Assembly: GCA_000585055.1 (NCBI GenBank)
Contig: JEMX01000061.1
Span: forward strand, 8,234-72,233
Length of the DNA stretch: 64,000 nt
Direction: 5' to 3'
Origin: Candidatus Accumulibacter appositus
Lineage (GTDB): Bacteria > Pseudomonadota > Gammaproteobacteria > Burkholderiales > Rhodocyclaceae
The position numbers and the translations under genes were made by a program. Below the pieces are notes generated by a model. That model worked only from the letters and a program-made list of their open reading frames with translations. It was not told the origin of the DNA and made no database searches. Below, piece by piece: positions 7,805 to 14,687 of the stretch. How positions within the stretch are numbered: the first letter of the stretch is position 1; the number at the start of each line of letters is the position of its first letter.

Positions 7805-8208
7805 TCTTTCACTTCGAGTGCGCTGATGCGGGCTTCAAGCTCTTGAGTCTCCACCGCCTTGCGGCGTGCCTCTACGATACCTGCCAAGGTCGCATCCTCT
7901 CCCGGTAGGATGTCGCCGGCCGCCACCGCTTGCAGGATGGCCGCCTGCGCTCTTGCGACGCCATCAGCAGAGCTTGTGTCCGGCAGGTCCAGGAAAATCG
8001 GGCGCTCCTTCGCAGGCGGCACCAGCCGTTCGATTACCAGTCTGGCCGCGTTCATGTCGCCCTGCTTGGCCATCTCAACGATCTTCTTGGCGATAGCGGC
8101 GGCGCCTTCTTCCATCGCCGCCAGTGCCACGAGGGTGACACGGTTCCTGCTGCCCGGTGGTCTGCCCTTTGGATTTCCACTTTGACCGGGTTTCCAGCCA
8201 GGGCGCAA
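7801..8208 (-). CDS. DUF5681 domain protein (phage-like, terminase-associated type)
   Basis: 135-residue protein opening with the DUF5681 hallmark WKPGQSGNPKGRPPGSRNR, then a helical region with KKIVEMAKQGDMNAARLVIERLVP. Proteins with this head are frequent next to phage terminase genes and in integrated elements. The C-terminus ends in a heptad (LEARISALEVKE). No ATG is available: the frame is open only back to a stop 22 codons upstream, so TTG at 8206-8208 is taken as start. First gene of the overlapping four-gene operon. I do not see a terminase large subunit, so this looks like a leftover of a larger element. Confidence 0.65.
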   Translation of the reverse strand: MRPGWKPGQSGNPKGRPPGSRNRVTLVALAAMEEGAAAIAKKIVEMAKQGDMNAARLVIERLVPPAKERPIFLDLPDTSSADGVARAQAAILQAVAAGDILPGEDATLAGIVEARRKAVETQELEARISALEVKE

Positions 8209-9002
8209 GTTTTCGGCCTTCGTCGTTTCGGTTATTGCCTGTATCTCATCGGTGAAAATTCAATGGTCTGCGTAGCGTTACAGCGTAACATTCAGGTAGT
8301 GGTCGAAAGCCTCATCATCTAGGCCTCGCGTGATCGAGTCATCAGCTTCGACAATCAGCTTTTCAAGCATCGCCCGCCGAGTGACCCCGTGACCCCGTGA
8401 TGCCGTGCAAGCCGGTCCAGAGCCCGTTCAGCCTTCGTGGTCCCCAAGTCTGCAGACGTCGCTCGCCGTTGTCGCCGGCTGTTGATCGCCGAGCCCGATA
8501 TGCGCGCTGTCGTTCCGTTGCTGTGGCCATGTCGTATCCGTTAGGCTGTAACGCACATTATCCTTTCTGATATGGCTGCGTGATCCGCGCGACCCGAAGG
8601 CCCTTGAACGATCTTGCGGGCACCGGATGCTCAATGCTGATTGACCTTCTCCGAGGCTGCCTTGATTTGGGAGCTACTGGCAATTGAACCAGGCTGATCG
8701 CTCAAGCCCTTCGCGGCATTTGCGATTTTTCCCTGTGATCTGATCAAAGACAAGGGCTGCTGAAAATGTGATCCGATCACATCCTGCGGAACATCATCAC
8801 GCCGGTAACATCGATTCGCTCGAAACCCTATAGGAAAGCTCAGACCTGCAAACAAGCGCCAGAGACACAATTTCCAACGGCCGCGTTTCGGTACTCCGTG
8901 CATCGTCGCCGGGTCGTCAAGGGCCTGTCGCATTGCTTTTGTCATCAGGCAGCTCCGGCCAGGAACGGACCGTGTCTGCTACATCTCGATGGATCAAGAT
9001 CA
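8209..9002. other. Non-coding or decayed stretch in island
   Basis: No reading frame here has convincing protein character on either strand; the longest minus-strand frames (about 8428-8945) are of mixed low-information composition. A perfect 17-base palindrome, ATGTGATC-C-GATCACAT, lies at 8766-8782. The last part adjoins the lost 3' end of the integrase and probably contains the deletion scar. Otherwise I see nothing to annotate. Confidence 0.5.
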
Positions 9003-9218
9003 AAACGCGGCGCTCGTTCGCAAGCCACGACAAAAAGCGTTCGACTTCCATGGTACCCAACGTAGCTGGATGCTGCAGACTGGAATGTAAGCGCGAATCC
9101 AATGGACAGAAGCTCGCTCAGCTCCTATGCTGTAGTGCCGATAGCAGACGCGCTCGCGCAACTGGTCGAGGCGCTTGACCAAACGCAGTAGCGGCAAGTT
9201 CCTGGTGACGGTTTTCAA
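9003..9218 (-). pseudogene. intI: Integron integrase (IntI), truncated and frameshifted
   Basis: The minus strand encodes the first ~75 residues of an integron tyrosine recombinase in two frames. From a [23 protein letters not shown], then [25 protein letters not shown]; then one frame over: [23 protein letters not shown]. IntI1 begins the same way (MKT-T...[51 protein letters not shown]), from my memory of that protein. Between RAYI and HPATLG there are 11 bases where IntI1 needs 18, so a 7-base deletion explains the frameshift (around 9078-9088). After NERRV the homology stops; the whole catalytic domain (R-H-R-Y) is missing. The enzyme is dead. Its orientation, away from the cassette, is that of a normal integron. 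Confidence 0.85.
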
Positions 9219-9327
9219 AGTTTGTTAGAACTGTTGTTGCGTACAGATTAAGACCGATGCGCGATGAGGCAAGCTGGTTTCGTCAGAATCAGGCCGGAGA
9301 TTTTATATGTCAGGCACGGCGTTATGC
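9219..9327 (+). other. Probable attI region with cassette insertion point
   Basis: Lies between the start of the intI remnant and the first cassette gene, where attI is found in integrons. The best crossover heptamer is GTTATGC at 9321-9327 (consensus GTTRRRY, one mismatch). Supporting this, the inverse core of the downstream attC (GCCTAAC) is complementary to GTTATGC at 6 of 7 positions but to the heptamer actually next to it (GTTCAAC) at only 4, as expected if the cassette starts at 9322. No symmetrical hairpin is needed for attI and none is seen. Confidence 0.55.
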
Positions 9328-9379
9328 AGGAGAATTATCTAATAAGAAATGCTAGGCGAACAAACAAAGGAGATGGTCG

Positions 9380-10504
9380 ATGATTAAAGTCAACTTTAAG
9401 ATTGCGTTACAGTCTGCCGCGCTTTTCATATGCTTTATTTCTGCGACACAAGCAGTTACGTCAGTTTGTGATATCGCTCTGCAATCACGGGCTTTTAACA
9501 CGAACGATTACGCTAGCACATCAAGTATCGTTCTTAATAAGCGTGATGATGCTTGTCAGTCGAAATACGATTCGCGAAAAGAAGCCATTGATTCCGCAAG
9601 GAGCAGCGGAGCCACTATTGGTTATGGCGGCTTCAGTTTTGGAGCATCTGATGCCAGAAAAGAATCAAGCGGAAAATGGTCAATCAGCGACTCACGATTC
9701 TGTAACGCATCTGCTAAAGAGTTAGATTCGTTTACAAGTGTAAGAGTAAGGCAGCAAGTCGCTGACATTGCACTATCGGCTTGGTCAGAATGCATTGGCA
9801 GTGTCGAGTCAAACCAGCTTTATGCAACGTTTTCACCAAACGCAAATGGTTCCGGTATAACGGGCACTCTTTATCGAAGCGTAAGTCGAGGCGGTGTCGG
9901 AACTATAACGGGCATAGTGGTTGCGGGCGCACCTGGTAGCTCATCAGGTGCTGATGGGTCAATAGTAAACTGCATGATCGGCACTACAGTTGTCACTCCG
10001 AATATGACTCAGGCCATTACGATTGATCGAACTGATATAGCCTTTCAGTGCACGAAGACATCGGATCATCACATTCTGAAAGTGGCCATATCTACAACGC
10101 AGGGCGATACCCCGTGGATGAGTTTGCCTGCGCCAGTTCAGATAGAGAATAAGAAAATTGAGGAAACAAATAGCGCGTTATTCACCTTGCGAGGCCGTAT
10201 TGATGAACTTGAGGGGAAGGTTGCATCACTTGATAACAACATGACGGCAATAACGGCCCTTGTATCGAGTCATTCATCAGCAGTTACCGACCTAAATAGC
10301 AAGGTCTCCGTACTGCAAGCTCAACCCCGATTTGTCTGGAAGAAAGGCAATAACGGAACAGTTTCATGCAACACCTATTGTGGGGACAGTAAGTGGGAAG
10401 GGTTCGCTGGAACGTGTGTGTCAGCAGCTATTAACATTAATGATTCGGCAAGTTGTGGCGTTGCTTTTGGTGGGCCTACGCACTGTTTATGTGCAACGCG
10501 ATAA
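9380..10504 (+). CDS. Integron cassette gene: exported coiled-coil, Cys-rich protein
   Basis: 374 residues, unknown function. AAAGGAG precedes the ATG by seven bases. Residues 1-25 form a signal peptide (FKIALQSAALFICFISATQA). The middle is Ser/Gly/Thr-rich with paired cysteines (VTSVCDIALQS, DDACQSKYDSR, FCNASAKELD, WSECIGSV). Residues ~263-315 are a coiled coil (IENKKIEETNSALFTLRGRI, LEGKVASLDNNM). The last ~50 residues form a Cys-rich domain (VSCNTYCGDSKWEGF, GTCVSA, SCGVAFGG, HCLCATR) probably stabilised by disulfides. The coding sequence is clearly AT-richer than the chromosome. Start is 58 bases after the inferred cassette boundary and the stop is three bases before attC: the compact geometry of a gene cassette. 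Likely periplasmic or secreted. Confidence 0.8.
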   Translation: MIKVNFKIALQSAALFICFISATQAVTSVCDIALQSRAFNTNDYASTSSIVLNKRDDACQSKYDSRKEAIDSARSSGATIGYGGFSFGASDARKESSGKWSISDSRFCNASAKELDSFTSVRVRQQVADIALSAWSECIGSVESNQLYATFSPNANGSGITGTLYRSVSRGGVGTITGIVVAGAPGSSSGADGSIVNCMIGTTVVTPNMTQAITIDRTDIAFQCTKTSDHHILKVAISTTQGDTPWMSLPAPVQIENKKIEETNSALFTLRGRIDELEGKVASLDNNMTAITALVSSHSSAVTDLNSKVSVLQAQPRFVWKKGNNGTVSCNTYCGDSKWEGFAGTCVSAAININDSASCGVAFGGPTHCLCATR

Positions 10505-10507
10505 TTC

Positions 10508-10586
10508 GCCTAACGAGGCCATAATCCCACCCCAAAAATCGACGTGGAGCGCGGCTTTTTGAGGTCTGATTATGGCTGCGTTCAAC
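10508..10586 (+). repeat. Integron attC recombination site
   Basis: 79-base imperfect palindrome directly after the cassette gene stop. Boxes: R'' GCCTAAC (10508-10514), 5-base spacer, L'' CATAATC (10520-10526), interrupted stem (CCCCAAAAA left, CTTTTTGAGG right), L' GATTATG (10568-10574), 5-base spacer, R' GTTCAAC (10580-10586). L'' and L' are exactly complementary and the spacers match in length on both sides, the arrangement of single-stranded attC substrates. R'' fits RYYYAAC; R' departs from GTTRRRY at one position. Cassette would run 9322-10580. Confidence 0.8.
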
Positions 10587-10841
10587 GTCCGCTCTGGGAC
10601 TATGTGGAAAGCGATTTTGCGCCGACACCTGAAATTTGCAGTTCTCGACAGTGTTAGCCGACTTAAACAGAGCAAACAGCGACTACGACATGCCCGAGAC
10701 GGTAGCAGGCGCACTACGACTCGCCGACCCGTCCCTCTGCCGTCCAACCTGCCTCGCCGGTCGATCATCCGTTGCCTCTCTAACCGGCGAACCTCTTGGC
10801 AACTTTATCTATTCAAGCCAGAGATCGAAAAGACAGAGATT

Positions 10842-10961
10842 ATGTGTAGTGACCCTGACCCATTGGAGCATTTCAAGCGGCAAGTTGCTCAGGAATTGGC
10901 AGCAGGTCAGAATCGGCTTCAGGAACTTTTTGATGAATGGAACATGGCACGAAGACTTTAA
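10842..10961 (+). CDS. Short reading frame, possible 5' part of a frameshifted gene
   Basis: 39 codons beginning MCSDPDPLEHFKRQVAQELA and ending in ...LFDEWNMARRL. The composition (acidic, helical, amphipathic) looks like real protein, unlike the Arg/Ser-rich sequence before the ATG in the same frame. It overlaps the start of the next frame by 29 bases. Either it is a small upstream gene, or it is the N-terminal helix of the zinc-ribbon membrane protein and one indel near 10935-10960 has split them. It lies in what would be the second cassette. Confidence 0.35.
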   Translation: MCSDPDPLEHFKRQVAQELAAGQNRLQELFDEWNMARRL

Positions 10962-11361
10962 CCCGTCGAAGTTCCTTGCCCGTGCGAACTTGGCGCAACT
11001 TATAGAGAGGAATGGCACCTACAACGAGAATGTAATTTCAGACGCAAAAACCGCCTGTATTTTTTGCGCCGGCACCAGCCAAGAAGGAATTCTTCTTAAT
11101 GATAAATCGTCTCTCTGCCAAGGTTGCTATTCCGATGTCGCGATGATTTCGTATCCTGAAAATTATGAGACACTTCGCCGCCGGTTTGTTGTCGCGACGG
11201 AAGCGAGAAAACTTGCATGGGAAGGTTTCAGGGAAAAATTTGAATGCGAATCAGAAAGTAGTCTGTTAGTCCCTGTTGGTTGGGCCTCCATTCTTCTGGC
11301 GCTTGCTTTGCCAGCGTTCCTCATCGTGACGGTCGTCTTGTTGGCAATCGGTTACCACTAA
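10933..11361 (+). CDS. Zinc-ribbon, C-terminally membrane-anchored protein, unknown function
   Basis: 142 residues from ATG (MNGTWHEDFNPSKFLARANL). A CxxC pair (ACIFCAGTSQEG) and a second CxxC (SSLCQGCYSDV) separated by ~20 residues form a probable zinc ribbon. A charged helix (EARKLAWEGFREKFE) leads to one C-terminal hydrophobic helix (WASILLALALPAFLIVTVVL), so the protein would sit on the membrane with its ribbon in the cytoplasm. The base composition is AT-rich like the preceding cassette gene. It follows attC and could be a second cassette, but I find no convincing attC after its stop. The true start is uncertain (see the overlapping frame). Confidence 0.5.
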   Translation: MNGTWHEDFNPSKFLARANLAQLIERNGTYNENVISDAKTACIFCAGTSQEGILLNDKSSLCQGCYSDVAMISYPENYETLRRRFVVATEARKLAWEGFREKFECESESSLLVPVGWASILLALALPAFLIVTVVLLAIGYH

Positions 11362-11520
11362 CAGCAAGAATATGCCATTGGCAGCCTGAGCTCAGGCGAC
11401 AACTATCTTGACATGTACCGGGGAGGCAGGAAGGCGGGGCAGCCGCGATGCAACCGAGCACACCGCGCCCCGGCCGACAGTGTTGTATCATCTCTGCATA
11501 CCCGAGTCCCCGAGAAAGTC

Positions 11521-12837
11521 GTGCTGAAGCGCGCCCTATTTGCCACCGCGGTTCTGCTCTGCAGCCTGGATTTGTTTGCAGGTCAGCAGCAAGACTATCC
11601 GTTTTCGGTCGAAACCGAAAAGGAAGGCCACGGCCACCGTATCGTGGCTCGCAACAACGGCCCGGCACCGGTATCGGTGAGGGTCTCGCTCTCCGACGCA
11701 CGAAACATATCGCCGGATCGCCCATTCCCTGTTTATGCAGTGGTACCGCCAGACGGTGGAACGCTCTACCTGGGACGGATTCGGCCAGCCATGTCGACTA
11801 TGGGCCATAGCTTCAGCACCCAGACTTCATGGGTGCTGGGAGACTTCAACGCACGCCAGAGCCCGGACGCCATCTATCGCTTGCCCTACCGGGACGGACT
11901 GGCCTTTCACCTCGGGCAGGCTCCGGGCGGCCCGCTCACCACGCACGCCAGTGCTGACAGCCAGTATGCAGTCGATATTGGCATGCCTGAAGGCACCCCA
12001 ATTGTCGCTGCCCGCGCTGGCGTGGTAATCGACACCGAGGCCAACCAGATCTCAGGCGGCCAAAGCCCGGACATGCTGAGCAAGGCCAACGCGGTGCGCA
12101 TACAACATGTTGACGGGACGATAGCCCTCTACGCTCATCTCGCGCACGGCGGTGTGTACGTCTACCCGGGTCAAAGGGTGGCGACTGGAACGCAGCTTGG
12201 CTTGGCGGGCTCGACGGGGTACTCATCCGGGCCGCACCTACATTTCGTCGTTCAGACCGTGACGCGGAGCGGGCGTGATCTGACCATGATCTCGCTGCCG
12301 TTTCGCTTCTACGTGGGCAATCCCCCGGCCGTCTTTTCGCCGCGCTACGGGATGTACGCTGAAGCACAATATTCTTTCCCGGGCCGCGTACCAACGACGA
12401 ACGCAACGGTCCAGGCCGCGGCAACGCCTTTACCGGCCGCAACGACGCCGGCGCCGGAAGCGTCAGGCAGCCCTGAACGGGTCATGTCGCTGCAAGTCCC
12501 CGCGCCGCTTCGATACTGGCTGAGGAGTATCCCGGCCTGGCAATGGGCAATCGCCCTCATCGCCCTGATCGTCATGCTGGTCTTTCTGGACGAGGCCCGT
12601 CATGTGCGACGACGGAAGCGGTTGTGGACAGTTCATGAGCCCCGCATGCGCTCGCGGCCTGCCGAAGAGCCACCCAGGCATGGCCTCTCGCCTGAGGACA
12701 AGTTGGTTCTTGGGTGTGGCGGCGACCGGCGACGAGCTGAACGCCTCCAGGAGTACGAATATCAGCGATCGCCGGGAATCAGTAACCGGGAAGCGGCCCA
12801 GCGAGCCTGGGAGAGGCTGCAACGCGATCGGACTTAA
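11521..12837 (+). CDS. M23-family metallopeptidase with C-terminal membrane helix
   Basis: Peptidoglycan endopeptidase-like exported protein, ~438 residues from a GTG start (LKRALFATAVLLCSLDLFAG signal peptide). The LytM/M23 domain carries its zinc ligands: His142 and Asp152 in THASADSQYAVDIGMPEGTP, and the HLHF motif (SSGPHLHF, His239/His241), plus His206. The domain is preceded by an immunoglobulin-like segment (PVSVRVSLSDARNI). Unusually for M23 exported enzymes, a second membrane helix (WQWAIALIALIVMLVFL, ~335-352) follows a Pro/Ala/Thr linker, and a basic ~80-residue tail would lie in the cytoplasm. The frame is open 108 bases further upstream, but that part lacks protein character. GC content is back to the chromosomal level. 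Confidence 0.8.
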   Translation: MLKRALFATAVLLCSLDLFAGQQQDYPFSVETEKEGHGHRIVARNNGPAPVSVRVSLSDARNISPDRPFPVYAVVPPDGGTLYLGRIRPAMSTMGHSFSTQTSWVLGDFNARQSPDAIYRLPYRDGLAFHLGQAPGGPLTTHASADSQYAVDIGMPEGTPIVAARAGVVIDTEANQISGGQSPDMLSKANAVRIQHVDGTIALYAHLAHGGVYVYPGQRVATGTQLGLAGSTGYSSGPHLHFVVQTVTRSGRDLTMISLPFRFYVGNPPAVFSPRYGMYAEAQYSFPGRVPTTNATVQAAATPLPAATTPAPEASGSPERVMSLQVPAPLRYWLRSIPAWQWAIALIALIVMLVFLDEARHVRRRKRLWTVHEPRMRSRPAEEPPRHGLSPEDKLVLGCGGDRRRAERLQEYEYQRSPGISNREAAQRAWERLQRDRT

Positions 12838-12954
12838 TTGAGGGTTTAGTATTGCCAGCTCTGACCACGCCGTGTGTTAGGCTTGGTCCTATAGGCATTA
12901 ATCGCCAATGATTGCCGATTTTGAGCATCTATACGAAGTAGCAAATCACCAATT

Positions 12955-13416
12955 ATGCACAAGCGCTATGGAATCAGGTTTATGGTCTACCATCTTCTTC
13001 TTGCTGCATTTCTTGCGCCGTTCAGCACAAGCGTAACTGCGGCCACGATATATGAATGCCGCGGGTACGATGGCACGAACTTCCTTTCCAATAATTACTG
13101 CTCACAGAGCAACGGTGTTGAAATCACTACCTATGCGGTTCCCAGCAACATGAGTTTCGACGAGCAAGTCGCGATCGCGAGAGAAGCCAAAGGCAAAGCT
13201 AGAGCCGCTGAACGATCGCAGACGGCGGCTGCCAATAAGCGACAAGCAGAGATAGACAGCGCCCGGCGGTCGAAAGAGCTTCAGTGCCAGCAACTTGACC
13301 GCGCTATACGTGTCAAGGATTCGGAGCTACGGCAGCCGCACTCTGCGCAGTATGGTGACTACCTTACCGGCAAACGCAAGGAACTAACGGATCAGCGTTT
13401 CTCGCTTGGTTGCTGA
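12955..13416 (+). CDS. DUF4124-like exported protein
   Basis: 153 residues. Signal peptide MVYHLLLAAFLAPFSTSVTA (after an early HKRYGIRF basic start), then the DUF4124 pattern ATIYECRGYDGTNFLSNNYC, in which a short beta hairpin with two cysteines follows the cleavage site. A Lys/Arg/Ala-rich helix (EAKGKARAAERSQTAAANKR) forms a probable coiled coil and the C-terminus has two more cysteines (LQCQQLDRA, FSLGC). Small exported proteins of this kind are common and uncharacterised in betaproteobacteria. It stands alone. No strong ribosome site is seen. Confidence 0.65.
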   Translation: MHKRYGIRFMVYHLLLAAFLAPFSTSVTAATIYECRGYDGTNFLSNNYCSQSNGVEITTYAVPSNMSFDEQVAIAREAKGKARAAERSQTAAANKRQAEIDSARRSKELQCQQLDRAIRVKDSELRQPHSAQYGDYLTGKRKELTDQRFSLGC

Positions 13417-13726
13417 CGTGGCTATACAGTTAACCAGAACCGTCATTGTCCTGCTTCATCACGAGTGCATAGGGTCTTGATCTTTGCCACAGCAGCCGGG
13501 GCGGAAAAAACCAGGAGCGCTCCTTCCTTCCCGCTCGGTCAATGACCGACAGGGAACTTTCCCGGTGCGCGAACCTTCTTGACCAGTAAGCGCGCCAAAG
13601 GCTCGTGGAAATGGGTACCCGACGGGGGTGCCCATCTGGTGTTCGCTGGTGGTTCTCGCTACCTTCGCGTCGCGCTCCGCTGAGCAAGCCCGACAGGCCG
13701 CCGCTCTCGGCAGCCCGCTTGTCGCC
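13417..13726. other. Intergenic stretch at right edge of island
   Basis: No supported gene. It holds a hairpin at 13611-13635 with 10-base arms (ATGGGTACCC / GGGTGCCCAT, one mismatch) that resembles the hairpin after tRNA-Arg at the left edge. On the minus strand the sequence reads Arg/Pro/Ser-rich in all frames and lies downstream of the ParB-like gene. Confidence 0.45.
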
Positions 13727-14458
13727 TTACCCCGATCGGCCAACGAACCCCGGCAGTCCGGCAGCCTCCGGAGAACTCGCCAAATAGCGCGCCCAGCCGA
13801 TCTTCTCGGCGTAGTCGTCGGGGTCGGCTTTGCGGATGTCTTCCAGGGTCATCTCCATGCAGTTCTTCTTGCACGTCAGCTGCTCGTCGAAGATCACGCG
13901 GGTGCGGAAGAAGCTACCCCATTTGAACTCGGCGAAGATGGCGTTGTTCGGGTCCTTGACGTAGCCATAGGCTTCGCGCACCAGCCAGGACAGGCTTCGG
14001 TAGAGGTCGTTGTCGAGGTCCTTGACGTGCTGTTTGAGCGTGTTGGGATTGTTGGGGCCGGCGCCCATGGCGTCGAAAGGGTATACCCAGTTGTTGGCGG
14101 CCATCGTTTTCCAGAAGTGTTTTCCTGCGATGGAGTTCCAGTTGCGCGTGACCATGGCCGGGATCTCCATGTCGCCCTTGGCGCGCCACAGCGAGATGCT
14201 GAGATGGTGGTGGTCGATCAGGTAGTACTGACCGTCATTGCCGATGATCACCGGGACGGCCCGCGGCAGGAGATAGTCTTCCAGCGCGCTGTCGCTCTTA
14301 TCCTTGATCTTCGCCACCTTGACGTTCACTTCGTCCATGCCGACGGCGTTCTGGGTGGGCTTGAGATCACTGAGCTTGAGGCGTCCCAGCGTCCCTTGCG
14401 GGCTATGTGCGTCGATCTTGGGGAGAAAACCGCATACCTCGTCATTCTTCTTGGCCAT
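13727..14458 (-). CDS. ParB-like nuclease-fold protein (ParBc_2 type)
   Basis: 243 residues. The N-terminal part reads LKLSDLKPTQNAVGMDEVNV..., then YLLPRAVPVIIGNDGQYYLI and DHHHLSISLWRA, the layout of the putative ParB-like nuclease family (ParB/sulfiredoxin fold) in which a His-rich loop takes the place of the ParB GxxRxxA box. The C-terminal half (NWNSIAGKHFWKTMAANNWV, FAEFKWGSFFRTRV) is the conserved extension of that family. Start: ATG with AGGAGC eight bases upstream; a longer open frame lacks protein character. Not a chromosome-partition ParB: no HTH is evident and no parA is nearby. Function unknown. Confidence 0.75.
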   Translation of the reverse strand: MAKKNDEVCGFLPKIDAHSPQGTLGRLKLSDLKPTQNAVGMDEVNVKVAKIKDKSDSALEDYLLPRAVPVIIGNDGQYYLIDHHHLSISLWRAKGDMEIPAMVTRNWNSIAGKHFWKTMAANNWVYPFDAMGAGPNNPNTLKQHVKDLDNDLYRSLSWLVREAYGYVKDPNNAIFAEFKWGSFFRTRVIFDEQLTCKKNCMEMTLEDIRKADPDDYAEKIGWARYLASSPEAAGLPGFVGRSG

Positions 14459-14687
14459 TGATCGCTCCTGGTGTGGTGGACTGCGTGGGTAGTTGCCTGC
14501 CCGCTTGGCGCTGCGCCCGGAGCTTGAGACGACTGAGAGTGCGCGTGACTGGGCAATTCTCGGCACCGGGGTGGGCACTCCGGCGATGTTATGCCGATAG
14601 CGAGCGGAGATTCAACCCTGCAACGAATAGCGGTTTCGACGATAATCCGTGGCCTGAGCCCTGCGCTTCTCGCGCAGGCCTACGCAG

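Noticed and set aside
8428-8945. Two minus-strand frames of 68 and 104 codons
   Set aside because: No motif, no ribosome site and mixed composition; treated as non-coding.
9224-9230. GTTAGAA as alternative attI crossover
   Set aside because: Only six bases from the integrase start and its complement pairs worse with the attC inverse core than GTTATGC at 9321.
10487-10768. Minus-strand frame across attC
   Set aside because: It is the translation of the attC palindrome and flanks; not a gene.
11398-11489. Possible second attC after the zinc-ribbon gene
   Set aside because: Weak CGACAAC...GTTGTAT pairing and a CCGGGG/CCCCGG stem, but the spacers are unequal and the left core does not fit the consensus.
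12876-12882. GTTAGGC, a perfect integron core heptamer
   Set aside because: No L' box with a partner and no matching RYYYAAC upstream within attC range; likely chance. Kept in mind only because it lies near the integron relic.
13430-13743. Overlapping minus-strand frames next to the ParB-like gene
   Set aside because: Arg/Pro/Ser-rich in every frame and containing a hairpin; no protein character.
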